A stretch of 64,000 nucleotides of DNA from Pseudoalteromonas sp049257235 (GTDB lineage Bacteria > Pseudomonadota > Gammaproteobacteria > Enterobacterales > Alteromonadaceae), in NCBI RefSeq assembly GCF_049257235.1, contig NZ_JBMMUF010000001.1, positions 372,001 through 436,000 on the forward strand, in the 5' to 3' direction. This document shows, in pieces, positions 55,033 to 64,000 of the stretch (position 1 is its first letter; every line of letters begins with the position of its first letter). The position numbers and the translations under genes are program-made. Under the pieces are notes generated by a model that worked only from the letters and a program-made list of their open reading frames with translations, did no database searches and was not told where the DNA came from.

Positions 55033-55727
55033 TAATTGGATTCCTGTCTTGCAATTAGCAACTGTGCCAAATCGAAGTCCAGTTGTGTGTCGATGTCTAC
55101 TGCACGTTCAGGGGGCACACAAATGCTCGTAACCTTTCCTGACAAAACACCCTTCCCTGACTCAACATAGCGACTTTTGGCCGCATACACGACCGTTGTT
55201 ATATCAAACACTTCAGGGGCATCTTGTCGACGCAACACTTTAGTGTCTGTGTTTATCACCAACTGCACCTCGCCACTATCTTGACGGGTGACCATATTGA
55301 AATATGGGCTGCGTGAGGCTGGTGTGATCGAGATGCATATATCCGCATCTGTTGCATTAAGCTGCTCAACTGCAGCGATAATATCGTCCTTGATGCGCAG
55401 AGGACTGGTCGTTGGTAAACTTACGAAGGTCTCAAATGCACCATATTTGCTTTGCACCCATGTGATAGCGTGTTGCCACGCCAGCCACTCAGATGATGTA
55501 TCTTGTGCCAACTGCGCAGGACGGTCTATTACCTCAGCCCCATACTGTCGCGCCACATTGGCAATTTCTGCATCATCGGTGGACACAAAAATTCTTGTAA
55601 ATATCCCCGCTTGTTTAGCGCTGTCTATCGAATGAGCCAATAAGGGCTTTCCAGCCAAAGGCAAGACATTCTTACGAGGTAGTCCCTTTGAGCCACCACG
55701 AGCGAAAATAAAGGCATTACGTATCAT
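55032..55727 (-). CDS. legF: CMP-legionaminic acid synthetase LegF (PtmB, NeuA family)
   Basis: The 231-residue cytidylyltransferase has the nucleotide-binding FARGGSKGLPRKN (8-20), then LAGKPLLAHSIDSAK and STDDAEIANVARQYG, hallmarks of CMP-sialate synthetases. It activates the nonulosonic acid with CTP. Substrate choice (legionaminate vs sialate or pseudaminate) is inferred from the operon. Confidence 0.88.
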   Translation of the reverse strand: MIRNAFIFARGGSKGLPRKNVLPLAGKPLLAHSIDSAKQAGIFTRIFVSTDDAEIANVARQYGAEVIDRPAQLAQDTSSEWLAWQHAITWVQSKYGAFETFVSLPTTSPLRIKDDIIAAVEQLNATDADICISITPASRSPYFNMVTRQDSGEVQLVINTDTKVLRRQDAPEVFDITTVVYAAKSRYVESGKGVLSGKVTSICVPPERAVDIDTQLDFDLAQLLIARQESN

Positions 55728-56689
55728 GATTGCATCTTTCTAATAGTATCTATCAAATCCAAAACCTCAGCGGCTTGTGACAGTGATACGCACTGATTCG
55801 GTTGTGCATCAATATTGTTTTGCATGTCACGCACCATCGCCATGTACATATCATTAGCTTGCCAATCTGGGTAATCAAAAACATGAATCAAACCAGATTC
55901 ATCGGTCCAATCAATGCGATTTAAAAGTAAATTCCAATGCACCTTCCCTGCACTACAATGCACCGTACAGAAGCGCGATGGTTGGCGCTGTAAAAAGTCT
56001 AAATGCATATGAAGATGGGCGCCGGATTGGCTTGCAAACCCAACATCCACAAGGTCTTCCACTTCAAGTTTCAGTGTTTTAGAGTGCTTAATAGTGGCCT
56101 GCAGCGGAGTTAAAGGCCCAAAAAGCCAGTTGGCGTAATCTAACTCATGACTCAACTCGAGTAATGCGCCACCGCCGAGCTCCTTGCGCGCAGAGACCGT
56201 TTGACGAAAGTCCGTGTCAGGGCGCCAATCAGGAAGATACTGGCCTACTTCGATGTGGATCGAATATATCTCTCCTAATCCCCCTGAATATACGAGTTCT
56301 TTCATTTTGATTGCACTTGGCATGTAACGCAGACAATAACCCACTGCCACAGGAGTTTTTACGCCTATAAGCGCATCCATCAGTTCCTTGGCTTGAGTAC
56401 TATCAGCGCATAATGGTTTTTCAACGATACATGCCACTCCCGCTTTGAGCAGTACTTGAGCATGGTAGTGATGCATGGGTGCGGGGGATGCGATTATAAC
56501 GAGGTCAGGCCTTGCAGCAACGAGTTCGTCAACATTACTTACCATCGCATCCGCGCATTGAGGAAGGCTCGTTATTGGCCGACCACTCGCCGACATGGCA
56601 AGAACTTGAGCATCAGGGTACAGTGCTTTTAAGTTACGTCGATGACGATTGGATATATTGCCAAGACCAATCACTGCCAATGTTTTCAT
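55724..56689 (-). CDS. ptmF: Gfo/Idh/MocA oxidoreductase, PtmF-like
   Basis: The 321-residue protein has an N-terminal NAD(P) fold (VIGLGNISNRHRRNLKAL), the EKPLCADS motif (Glu-Lys-Pro) and a C-terminal Gfo domain (GGGALLELSHELDYANWLFG). By order it equals Campylobacter PtmF. It overlaps legF by 4 nt. The reaction is unknown. Confidence 0.8.
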   Translation of the reverse strand: MKTLAVIGLGNISNRHRRNLKALYPDAQVLAMSASGRPITSLPQCADAMVSNVDELVAARPDLVIIASPAPMHHYHAQVLLKAGVACIVEKPLCADSTQAKELMDALIGVKTPVAVGYCLRYMPSAIKMKELVYSGGLGEIYSIHIEVGQYLPDWRPDTDFRQTVSARKELGGGALLELSHELDYANWLFGPLTPLQATIKHSKTLKLEVEDLVDVGFASQSGAHLHMHLDFLQRQPSRFCTVHCSAGKVHWNLLLNRIDWTDESGLIHVFDYPDWQANDMYMAMVRDMQNNIDAQPNQCVSLSQAAEVLDLIDTIRKMQS

Positions 56690-57747
56690 TAACTCAACCC
56701 AAGACTTCGGATATCAATTTGTGCCCGGTTAAAATCATCCATACGACCAATATCAAGCCAATACTCGTGGATCGGGAACATCAACACCTGTTTATTAATG
56801 TCGATTTGTTGTTCTAGTATGGTAGGCATATCAATATTGAAGTTGTAAGGCACTGACTTAACAACTTGTGGTGATACCACATAGATCCCAGCATTGACAA
56901 AAAAGCGTTGAATGGGCTTTTCTTCCATATCAATGATACGGTTTCCTTGGCCGTTAATAACACCATATGGGATTTGGTATTCATACTCGCGCACGCACAT
57001 AGTCGCGTCAGCTTGATTATCACAGTGGAACTCTAATAAACGCGCAAAGTCTACTTTGGTTAGCACATCGCCATTCATCATGATCAGTGGCAAGTCATCT
57101 GGTAAGTCTTTGGGTAACAAACCAAGCGCACCACCAGTACCAAGTGGCGTGTCTTCGTACACGTACTTAATACTCACCCCCCACTTACTGCCATCACCAA
57201 AATGATCTTCAATTTGCTCGGGCATATAGTGAGTGGAGATATAAAAGTTCCGAAATCCCGCCTTAACAAAACTTTGCAACACAGTTTCTAAGATTGGTTT
57301 ACTGCCTACTTGCAACATAGGTTTTGGGCAGTCATCGGTCAGAGGCCTAAGCCGAGTCCCAAACCCTCCAGCCATTAGAAATACCGGGTTATCATATTTA
57401 GGTTTGCTTAAAAACTGCTGAAGCGTCTCAAGACCTACCACTTTGCCATTGTCGACAATCGGGATTGATAAAATCCCTTTATTTTCCATGATGTCGATCA
57501 ATTTGTCCTTGTCTGTTCCTTTAGCGGCAATAATGGGATTGGTGTTCATTACTTGCGACAGCGGTACGTCTAACCCTAAATTTTGCAATAAAGCACGACG
57601 AATATCCCCGTCAGTAACCACTCCTTTCAGTTGCTGGTTTTCATCAACAACCAAAACAACCCGAGAGGCTTGGGTATTGATCACTTCCAGCGCTTCTCTG
57701 AGTGGCCGCGATGGACCTAATAAAATTTTCTGCCAAGCAAAGCTCAT
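56689..57747 (-). CDS. ptmE: Nucleotidyltransferase with CBS pair, PtmE-like (GlcN-1-P guanylyltransferase)
   Basis: The 352-residue protein has two N-terminal CBS motifs (about 10-115; VVTDGDIRRALL) and a sugar-1-phosphate nucleotidyltransferase domain (MAGGFGTRLRPLTDDCPKPM, about 125-144; then ISTHYMPEQIEDHFGDG). This combination is PtmE of the legionaminate locus, which in Campylobacter makes a GDP-linked glucosamine. Its presence suggests that the pathway here runs on GDP- rather than UDP-sugars. Confidence 0.85.
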   Translation of the reverse strand: MSFAWQKILLGPSRPLREALEVINTQASRVVLVVDENQQLKGVVTDGDIRRALLQNLGLDVPLSQVMNTNPIIAAKGTDKDKLIDIMENKGILSIPIVDNGKVVGLETLQQFLSKPKYDNPVFLMAGGFGTRLRPLTDDCPKPMLQVGSKPILETVLQSFVKAGFRNFYISTHYMPEQIEDHFGDGSKWGVSIKYVYEDTPLGTGGALGLLPKDLPDDLPLIMMNGDVLTKVDFARLLEFHCDNQADATMCVREYEYQIPYGVINGQGNRIIDMEEKPIQRFFVNAGIYVVSPQVVKSVPYNFNIDMPTILEQQIDINKQVLMFPIHEYWLDIGRMDDFNRAQIDIRSLGLS

Positions 57748-58391
57748 GTGCTGCTCCTTTGTTGGACGGTTGCGCGCGCACCATATACGGTGCTCGGCTG
57801 GTCAATATCTCTGTCTACTAACGCATTAGCACCAATGATAGTGTGGCTGGCAATACGCACGCCGGGTAAAATAACCGCCCCGGCTCCTACAAACACATGT
57901 TGGCCAAGATTTACACCGCCACATAATACGGCTGCTGGGCCTATATGCGAAAAAGCGCCAATAGAACAGTCATGCTCCACTAAGGCGCGTGAGTTCACAA
58001 CAACATGTTCCGCAATTATTGCGCCTGTATTTACCACGCAAGCAGGCAATAACTGCACGCCATCGGCAATCTTCACTTGTTCCGCCACATACGCGGCCTC
58101 AGATATAACCTTTGCAAATTTAAAGCCAAGTTCCTGTGCAAAAGATACCAGTTGGGGTCTAACATCACCGTGCACCCGAGGACCCACACCGATCACAACT
58201 TCATGGGTTCGTGGGTCAAAGTGTTTAAGTTGGTCATCAGATGAACAGTGTTTGAGGTGTGTAAGAATGGGGCTATGCACTTTACTCGGGCTAATAACCG
58301 CTGCTATATCCTGCGTACCGCGCATAATCGTGTCCGCCAGAACACTCGCATGGCCACCTGCACCCAAAATGATAACGCGTGAGTTATTCAT
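57744..58391 (-). CDS. legH: NeuD/PglD-type acetyltransferase, likely LegH
   Basis: The 215-residue protein has an N-terminal Rossmann-like fold (ILGAGGHASVLADTI) and a left-handed beta-helix of hexapeptide repeats (about 110-210), with the catalytic-type His in NSRALVEHDCSIG. Such enzymes acetylate 4-amino NDP-sugars. The ATG at 58391 overlaps the legI stop by 8 nt; GTG at 58403 is the alternative. Confidence 0.78.
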   Translation of the reverse strand: MNNSRVIILGAGGHASVLADTIMRGTQDIAAVISPSKVHSPILTHLKHCSSDDQLKHFDPRTHEVVIGVGPRVHGDVRPQLVSFAQELGFKFAKVISEAAYVAEQVKIADGVQLLPACVVNTGAIIAEHVVVNSRALVEHDCSIGAFSHIGPAAVLCGGVNLGQHVFVGAGAVILPGVRIASHTIIGANALVDRDIDQPSTVYGARATVQQRSST

Positions 58392-59466
58392 CGAGTAAAT
58401 CACCGATGTTATAGTCTTTAGACGCTTTTACACCGAGTAATGACCAGTATTTATGCGGAGACATACCCGAACCTGGGCGCTTAACTGCGAGATTACTTTC
58501 GCTAAACACATCACCGCATTTGATGCTCTGTGCTGCAACTAAGCTTTTACGTGCGACCTCTTTGTTACCAAGCTCACTTACAGTTGGCATTTTAATACCA
58601 TTTCCCAAAATGACTTCTGTTTGTCTGATAGCACAAATCATATTGGCAAGTTGGTCAGGCTCTAAAGAGGCTTTATGATCTGGTCCAGGTAATGATTGGT
58701 CCAAGGTGAAGTGCTTCTCTATGACGGTTGCTCCTCTGGCAACTGCCGCCACAGGCACAACCCAACCATCACTGTGATCGGAATACCCTACTTTTAGAGA
58801 GAATGCATGACTCATAGTATTCATGGCGCAGAGGTTTATTTCATCTAATGGCGCAGGATATTCAGTTGTGCAGTGCAGTAACGTTACTTTTTGTTTAAGT
58901 AGAGCTTGCCCCTCAGTGCTGGCGTAAGCCTGTGCAAACGCTATCTCATTGCCAGCATGCGCTTTAGGGTGCAGCATACCAAATGCAATCACCCCGAGTG
59001 CCTGCTCAATTTCAGCGAGTGTTGCCATTCCTGTAGATACAATTAAGTCGCAGCCACATTGTGCATGCTCTAACAATAGCGGCGCATTTGTTAATTCCCC
59101 AGAGGGGATTTTAAGCCTTTTGAGTCCAAGCTCTTGGGTCAAAAATGCCAAACTCTCTGAGTCAAAAGCCGTCGATAAAAATTCAATGCCAAGCGTGTCA
59201 CACAATGACACTAATGCATGATGGTGCTCATAGCTAAGCTCGAGGCGCTCTAACATACTTAACTGGGATTCCTGTTTCCCCATATTGGCGGACTGATACG
59301 CGGCTTGCTCAGCTCCTGCTGTAACTAAGTTTTTAGCTTTGAAAGTCTGAAATTTAACAATGTCTGCACCGGCTTTGTGTGCCTCACGTATCAACTCAAG
59401 CGCCATTTCCTGGTCGCCGTTGTGATTCACACCCGCCTCAGCGATAATTAAGGTTCTACCGTTCAT
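58384..59466 (-). CDS. legI: N,N'-diacetyllegionaminate synthase LegI (NeuB family)
   Basis: The 360-residue NeuB-type synthase has AEAGVNHNGD near the N-terminus, KFQTFKAKNLVT, HCTTEYPAP and GYSDHSDG in the TIM barrel, and the C-terminal SAF antifreeze-like domain (KRPGSGMSPHKYW). It condenses the hexosamine derivative with PEP. GGAG 8 nt upstream selects ATG 59466. Confidence 0.92.
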   Translation of the reverse strand: MNGRTLIIAEAGVNHNGDQEMALELIREAHKAGADIVKFQTFKAKNLVTAGAEQAAYQSANMGKQESQLSMLERLELSYEHHHALVSLCDTLGIEFLSTAFDSESLAFLTQELGLKRLKIPSGELTNAPLLLEHAQCGCDLIVSTGMATLAEIEQALGVIAFGMLHPKAHAGNEIAFAQAYASTEGQALLKQKVTLLHCTTEYPAPLDEINLCAMNTMSHAFSLKVGYSDHSDGWVVPVAAVARGATVIEKHFTLDQSLPGPDHKASLEPDQLANMICAIRQTEVILGNGIKMPTVSELGNKEVARKSLVAAQSIKCGDVFSESNLAVKRPGSGMSPHKYWSLLGVKASKDYNIGDLLDE

Positions 59467-60619
59467 GAACCTGCTCCTGTTCATAAAATCCTTTTTTACT
59501 CAGAGTGTTAAAATCAATGCTAGCGAGTATCTCAACGATTTTCTCTGCGCTATTACCTTGTCCGTATGGATTAGTTGCTTGCTGACAGAGTTGTTTAAAC
59601 TCCTCACTAGTTGCCTTTTGCAAACTTTCTTCAACTAATTTACTTTCCATCTCAATATCAATGATGCTCGCACTGCGAGGGCGACCGTCCTGACGAGAGC
59701 CGATATTGACAGTAGGCACATGAAAGCTCGGCGCTTCAATGATACCGCTTGATGAATTACCTAACACACAAGCAGTATGAGACATAACTGTGAGATAACG
59801 CCTAAACCCTAACGAGGGCTCAAGGCGAACATGAGGGAGATGCGCTAGCTTTTGCCACTGTTTAATCATCTGTGCGCCCAAACCATCTGCGTTAGGGTAA
59901 GTGACAATAAAATTAAATTGTGTTTGGTTTTCAATGGCCGTAAGCAGTGGCGTGATATCATTTTCACTCGCATCACCGCGCGTCACAGGATGATAGGTAA
60001 CCAACACCAAAGGTGATTGTGAGGGGAAGTTGATAACATCAGCCACCTCTGATTCACAGGCTCCTCGTGCACTCAAAATGTTGTCCACTCCAGGCGCACC
60101 AACAACATGAATGCTTTTAGGAAATTCCCCCAGCCGCTCAAGGCGTTCGGCGAATTGCTCAGCGGCGCAGAAATGCACGCTTGCCAATTTACTAATGCAA
60201 TGGCGCAGAGCATCGTCAAATGCGCCTTCGGTTACTTCGCCGCCATGAATATGGGCTATCGGTATATCAAGGAAAAAGCTTGCCTGTGCCGCTGCAAAAA
60301 TCTCATAACGGTCACCCAATACCAAGACACAGTCGGGCTGTTCAGCAGCAAACGCATCCGTAAAACTAATGACAGCTAGGCCGGTAGATTTTGCAACTCC
60401 AACTTTCGAACTCGATGACAGCAACATTTCAATTGGCCTTATGTTGTTTATTGAATTCGCTTTTAGCTCATTGATTGTCATCCCAAACTCTGGAGACAAA
60501 TGGCTTGCGCATGCGAAGACACAGGTGTCAAATTGAGGGTGTTGTTGTAGCTTTAAAATGATTGGGCACAATAACCCAAAGTCTGCACGAGTACCGGTAA
60601 CTATGGCTATTTTTTTCAT
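59456..60619 (-). CDS. legG: Hydrolysing 2-epimerase LegG (NeuC family)
   Basis: The 387-residue protein begins MKKIAIVTGTRADFGLL and carries the epimerase motifs GDRYEIFAAAQASFF and HIHGGEVTEGAFDDALRH, and LGNSSSGIIEAPSF at the UDP/GDP site. It releases the NDP from the acetylated hexosamine. The frame extends 42 codons upstream, but GGAGGTGAA directly before ATG 60619 fixes the start within the end of legC. Confidence 0.92.
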   Translation of the reverse strand: MKKIAIVTGTRADFGLLCPIILKLQQHPQFDTCVFACASHLSPEFGMTINELKANSINNIRPIEMLLSSSSKVGVAKSTGLAVISFTDAFAAEQPDCVLVLGDRYEIFAAAQASFFLDIPIAHIHGGEVTEGAFDDALRHCISKLASVHFCAAEQFAERLERLGEFPKSIHVVGAPGVDNILSARGACESEVADVINFPSQSPLVLVTYHPVTRGDASENDITPLLTAIENQTQFNFIVTYPNADGLGAQMIKQWQKLAHLPHVRLEPSLGFRRYLTVMSHTACVLGNSSSGIIEAPSFHVPTVNIGSRQDGRPRSASIIDIEMESKLVEESLQKATSEEFKQLCQQATNPYGQGNSAEKIVEILASIDFNTLSKKGFYEQEQVHER

Positions 60620-61773
60620 TTCACCTCCGATACGGTGGGCACGGAGCTGGGTAGGTTTACAATGCGCTCTGCCAACCAAACAGACATATCCAATGGTCCT
60701 CGAATGGCATTTTTGAACATCGGCAGTGTGTGCATCAACTGCCATACAGGACGGGTCATCACTCCCGCTTTATTTGTCATTTCAAGGAACTCATCTCGAT
60801 GATGCTTATCCGCACAGATAACTGCATTTAACCAATAATTCGATTGGGCGTGCTCTGGTTCGCAGACAAACTCTAGCTCACTGCCATCAAAATGCGCTTG
60901 ATAAGCCAGCGCCAACGCACGCTTTGCGCTTAGATAAGCGTGTAATTGCTCCATCTGCCCACAACCCAATGCCGCGTTAATATTTGGCATACGAAAGTTG
61001 AACGCAAGCTCATCGTGATAAAACTCATAAGCATGGGCCACTTTTGCAGTGGTCGTGATATGTTTCACGCGCTTGCCGACTTCCTGTGACTCACATAGCA
61101 CCATGCCACCACCACCTGTGGTGATCACTTTGTTACCATTAAAGCTCAATGCAGCAAAAGGTGAAAAGGTGCCAGTGTGTTGACCTTTATAAAACGAGCC
61201 AAGACTTTCCGCAGCATCTTCAACGACAGTAATACCAAACCGAGCACAAACACGATTAATTTCATGTATTTGTACAGGATGACCAAAGGTATGCATTGGT
61301 ACAACCGCTGCAATACGTGAACCACTTGAGTGAAAACACATACCTTCCTTAAGGTGACAGTGTTGATCTAAAAACGTCTCTAATGCACGTGGGCACATCC
61401 CCAATGTTGCGCGCTCCACATCAACAAATACAGGCTGAGCACCAAGCTGGGCAATCACATTACACGTTGCGACAAACGTCAGAGCTTGGGTGATCACGAG
61501 CTCGTTTGGTCGCACTCCTGCAACATACAGAGCACTGTACAATGCCGCCGTCCCGTTGACGGTCGCGATTGCACTCGAAGCATTCGTAAATTCCGCAACT
61601 TGACGCTCAAACAGATCGACATACGCACCCACACTGGAAACAAAGGTTGAATCTATCGTATCAAGCACATAGCTTTTCTCATTGCCGTTAAAATGAGGAG
61701 CATGCAGTGGAATAAACTCATTGCTTTGGTAAAACTCTCTGACAAAACGAATAAGACTCTGTGTGGAACTCAT
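60616..61773 (-). CDS. legC: Aminotransferase LegC (DegT/DnrJ/EryC1 family)
   Basis: The 385-residue PLP enzyme has VNGTAALYSAL, QALTFVATCNVIAQLGA, VVEDAAESLGSFYKG and the Schiff-base Lys in SFNGNKVITTGGGG. It aminates the 4-keto sugar made by LegB. ATG 61773 overlaps the legB stop (TGATG); a GTG three bases upstream is less likely. Confidence 0.9.
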   Translation of the reverse strand: MSSTQSLIRFVREFYQSNEFIPLHAPHFNGNEKSYVLDTIDSTFVSSVGAYVDLFERQVAEFTNASSAIATVNGTAALYSALYVAGVRPNELVITQALTFVATCNVIAQLGAQPVFVDVERATLGMCPRALETFLDQHCHLKEGMCFHSSGSRIAAVVPMHTFGHPVQIHEINRVCARFGITVVEDAAESLGSFYKGQHTGTFSPFAALSFNGNKVITTGGGGMVLCESQEVGKRVKHITTTAKVAHAYEFYHDELAFNFRMPNINAALGCGQMEQLHAYLSAKRALALAYQAHFDGSELEFVCEPEHAQSNYWLNAVICADKHHRDEFLEMTNKAGVMTRPVWQLMHTLPMFKNAIRGPLDMSVWLAERIVNLPSSVPTVSEVK

Positions 61774-62960
61774 CACATTTTACCATCCAGATATTTACCG
61801 ACCTCGGCATGACTAAACTCTGGCATCAGATGACAAAACAGCTCAACAAGGTCAACTTTTTGCCAGTGTCCCTTTTGCTTCATTGCGTTGATTTGCTCCG
61901 TGAAATACTCAAGTTCATCGGTATCATAATTGGCGTTATTTTTAACAATACCCAAATCTTCAAACCGTGACATATCGAGTGTTTCGGTATGCGTGTAAAA
62001 CTCTTCAATGTCTTTTTCACCCGTTGTATCGCTCTGGGTGAATAAGCAGGGCCATTTTCCTTGTTGTGGTAGTGTTTCAGCCAACTCCCTAGCCTGCTGC
62101 TCTGACTCACATAATACCGGCTCGTAACCTCTTTGCTGCAGATAGGCTTGTGCTATTTCGGAAAAAGTGAGTAAGTGCAATTCATCACTTAGTTTTGGGA
62201 AAAATATATCTCGATTATCACCTAACAAACAGGACATTAGGCACAATTGACCCGACTCCTCTGGAGTGACGAAGTACCGTTTAATATCACTGGGAGCCAC
62301 TAAGGGTTGCGCTTTTAATAGCCTTTGGTTGAAACCGTGTAATAACGAACCATCACTAAAAGCAACATTAGCGAAGCGCGCCATTGAAACTGGAATATTT
62401 TCACTTCCACGCATCAGAAACATTTCCATAATACGTTTTGACGCACCCATCATATTTACTGGATTGGCAGCCTTATCCGTAGACACACTAAAATACTTTT
62501 GTGCATGAGAGTTTATCGCTTGGCGTAAGGTCGATTCGGTATTAAAAATATTGGTGTTGATCATGCGCATCAAAGTAAATGGATCTTTTTCACTGCGCAC
62601 ATGTTTCAGTGCAGATAAGTTCAATACATAATCATAATGAGGCATGGCATTGATAAATGCCTGATATTCGACACTGCCAATATCTAGCGCAAAGGTTTGA
62701 AAGTCCCCTTTGATATAACCTAAAGACGAGCGAATATCACGCACCAGCTCAACCATGTTGTTTTCACTAATATCAACAATATGCAGAGCCTTAGGCTGAC
62801 GTTTAAAAATCTCCTTACTCACCGCCTGCCCTATGGTTCCCGCTCCACCAAGCACCAAAAACCGTGACTGTGCGACTTTGTCGGAGAGTTCATCAGCAAA
62901 TGCCTGCAAATCATTGCTAAACAAAGGCTGACTGCGATGAACTAACTTCAAGACGTCCAT
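61773..62960 (-). CDS. legB: NDP-GlcNAc 4,6-dehydratase LegB
   Basis: The 395-residue extended SDR has GGAGTIGQAVSKEIF, LNLSALKHVRSEKDP and SVSTDKAANPVNMMGASKR, with Met in the usual Tyr position of YxxxK, as in the PseB/FlaA1/LegB dehydratases. It makes the 4-keto-6-deoxy sugar. Paired with LegC/PtmE, legionaminate rather than pseudaminate is favoured. Overlaps the Maf gene by 1 nt. Confidence 0.88.
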   Translation of the reverse strand: MDVLKLVHRSQPLFSNDLQAFADELSDKVAQSRFLVLGGAGTIGQAVSKEIFKRQPKALHIVDISENNMVELVRDIRSSLGYIKGDFQTFALDIGSVEYQAFINAMPHYDYVLNLSALKHVRSEKDPFTLMRMINTNIFNTESTLRQAINSHAQKYFSVSTDKAANPVNMMGASKRIMEMFLMRGSENIPVSMARFANVAFSDGSLLHGFNQRLLKAQPLVAPSDIKRYFVTPEESGQLCLMSCLLGDNRDIFFPKLSDELHLLTFSEIAQAYLQQRGYEPVLCESEQQARELAETLPQQGKWPCLFTQSDTTGEKDIEEFYTHTETLDMSRFEDLGIVKNNANYDTDELEYFTEQINAMKQKGHWQKVDLVELFCHLMPEFSHAEVGKYLDGKM

Positions 62961-64000
62961 TATGAATCCTTTTTATAGTTCTCGTACTGTGGCTTTGTCC
63001 ACGTGCACTTAGTGCGCCAATTCTTGCGGAAGTCTTCTTTGGCATCTTTAACAAATTCTAACCATAACGAATGCACTTCATGAAAGTGTTTCAAAGTCTC
63101 TTGCTCATCTTCAAACTGATACAAGAAACAAATCATGGGGCAATGAAAATAAAGCAATGTGCCTTTGAGCATTTGGAAAAGGTGTGGCGCCTTAGATTGC
63201 TTAAAGGCGTAAATAACGCGCTGTTGCGCCTTTAGCGCTGCATTTGCTTCGTCTCGTGTGGTAATTGGTCGCGTCCCAAAATCAATGATGTAATCACACA
63301 ACTCATCAAACTCATCAAAACTCATGAGTTGTTCGATATCGCCAAAGTCCACCGGCTTAAAGAAAGTCGTTTTAATGTTCTCAACGAGCGTCTCTTTATC
63401 ATCGATTTTTGATGTGAGTATCACGTCACTTTCGCGAATGGCCGTAGCCCCACGTAATTTTGCACCGTTACCAACATTGTATGCGTGTACTTTATCCCCC
63501 AACGCGGTCAGTAACCTGTCAAAACTTGCCTTTGACATGGCCATAAGCGAGGTAGCCATAACATCATGATCAAAGTTGCCAGCAAGGCGAATATTTGCGC
63601 CTTCGAGCACTTCCATCGGTTTGTCTTTTTCCTCATAAATAGACAGTTTTGAGTGCGTTTGGCCACTGAGGTGATAACCATTGTCGATGCCCAACATGTA
63701 AATGTCCTTAAAGCCCATCATGGCAGCAAATGACAGCGCCGTATTAGACACAAATGGACTACTGGCGATTAACTCTGTGATAGACATGCCATAGTTTATA
63801 TAGCTAAATAAAGATAAGAAAACCGTTGCGGCTTCTGGACCCTTGAGCCCTATTCCTGACCATTTATACAAACCCAATACATCTGGGTACATGACATCGA
63901 CTGTAAGTAGGTTCAAATCACCATACCCTTGCTCAGGTTCAATCACCTTAGCAATATCGTATGTTATTTTTGGCCGCTCCACTAAAACATGGAAATCAGG
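62960..64000 (-). CDS. Motility accessory factor Maf (DUF115) flagellin glycosyltransferase, N-terminus beyond the window
   Basis: The visible 346 residues, without the start, carry Maf-family features: DFHVLVERPK at the edge, LGLYKWSGIGLKGPEAATVFLSLF, and a Rossmann-like core (DIYMLGIDNGYHLSGQTHSK), with a helical C-terminal domain. Maf proteins attach nonulosonic acids to flagellin. The frame runs off the right edge at codon PDFHVL, so an internal GTG at 63982 is not the true start. Confidence 0.85.
   Translation of the reverse strand, partial: PDFHVLVERPKITYDIAKVIEPEQGYGDLNLLTVDVMYPDVLGLYKWSGIGLKGPEAATVFLSLFSYINYGMSITELIASSPFVSNTALSFAAMMGFKDIYMLGIDNGYHLSGQTHSKLSIYEEKDKPMEVLEGANIRLAGNFDHDVMATSLMAMSKASFDRLLTALGDKVHAYNVGNGAKLRGATAIRESDVILTSKIDDKETLVENIKTTFFKPVDFGDIEQLMSFDEFDELCDYIIDFGTRPITTRDEANAALKAQQRVIYAFKQSKAPHLFQMLKGTLLYFHCPMICFLYQFEDEQETLKHFHEVHSLWLEFVKDAKEDFRKNWRTKCTWTKPQYENYKKDS

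Noticed and set aside
57748..58398. 216-codon open frame on the plus strand
   Set aside because: It is antisense to the well-supported legH gene, has no ribosome-binding site, and its composition is that of a shadow frame.
60620..60745. 42-residue N-terminal extension of LegG
   Set aside because: NeuC proteins start at KKIAIVTGTRADFG, a strong GGAGG precedes the ATG at 60619, and the extension is inside legC.
54223..64000. Interpretation as a sialic acid or pseudaminic acid cluster
   Set aside because: PseB/C/H/G/I features are absent and PtmE with a NeuC-type hydrolase and LegB/LegC fits legionaminate better; sialate synthesis needs neither LegB nor LegC.

Overview
The window reads as the chromosome of a marine gammaproteobacterium of the order Alteromonadales, most like Pseudoalteromonas. 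That placement is an inference from gene content and order (Pseudomonas-like cheY-Z-A-B-motC-motD-parC-parP-cheW-DUF2802 string, Vibrio-style FlrA/B/C regulation, FlhF/FlhG, Na+/proline symporter) and moderate G+C. No rRNA, tRNA or CRISPR array was seen. Almost everything from 18.6 kb to the right edge is on the minus strand and serves one polar flagellum, its chemotaxis array and its sugar coat.

Layout. 1-5.07 kb (+): the end of a BatA-like protein, a BatB protein fused to a BatC-like TPR/Gln-rich tail, BatD, then an ECF sigma factor with an overlapping DUF3379 membrane protein. 5.08-8.9 kb: putP (-), an EAL-HDOD protein (+) and the lipoprotein MlaA (-). 8.9-15.8 kb (-): a complete cytochrome c maturation operon ccmABCDE-F-G-H-I. 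15.9-18.6 kb (+): a second FliK-like protein and a stand-alone FlhB C-terminal-domain protein. 18.6-32.75 kb (-): flhA-flhF-flhG-fliA-cheY-cheZ-cheA-cheB-motC-motD-parC-parP-cheW-DUF2802. 32.86-33.40 kb: two tandem copies of a ~265-bp non-autonomous element wedged between flhB and flhA. 33.4-46.7 kb (-): fliE-F-G-H-I-J-K-L-M-N-O-P-Q-R-flhB. 46.9-49.4 kb (-): flrB-flrC. 49.6-51.6 kb: a small accessory patch (tag, a membrane-tailed lipoyl-domain protein, a small secreted protein, a Rof-like protein) that separates flrBC from flrA. 51.8-54.15 kb (-): flrA and a short flagellin. 54.2-64 kb (-): a tightly overlapping cluster for CMP-legionaminic acid (legB, legC, legG, legI, legH, ptmE, ptmF, legF/ptmB, ptmA) preceded by the 3' part of a Maf flagellin glycosyltransferase gene.

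How it fits together. FlrA is expected to start the cascade. I find good sigma-54 -24/-12 elements in front of flrB, fliE and flhA, all with the same GG-N10-GC spacing and a predicted leader of about 28-30 nt. They would drive the FlrBC two-component system, the basal body/export operon and the flhA-chemotaxis operon. FlhF/FlhG and ParC/ParP place flagellum and chemoreceptor arrays at the pole. The nonulosonate cluster and Maf would glycosylate flagellin.

The points most worth a second look are the tandem inverted-repeat element that supplies the flhB stop codon and sits just upstream of the flhA sigma-54 promoter; a three-fold acidic peptide repeat in the CheA linker; the FliK-like/FlhB-CC-like pair; the orphan lipoyl domain with a C-terminal membrane anchor; and the GDP-type legionaminic acid locus. 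I did not find a convincing wholly new multi-gene system.
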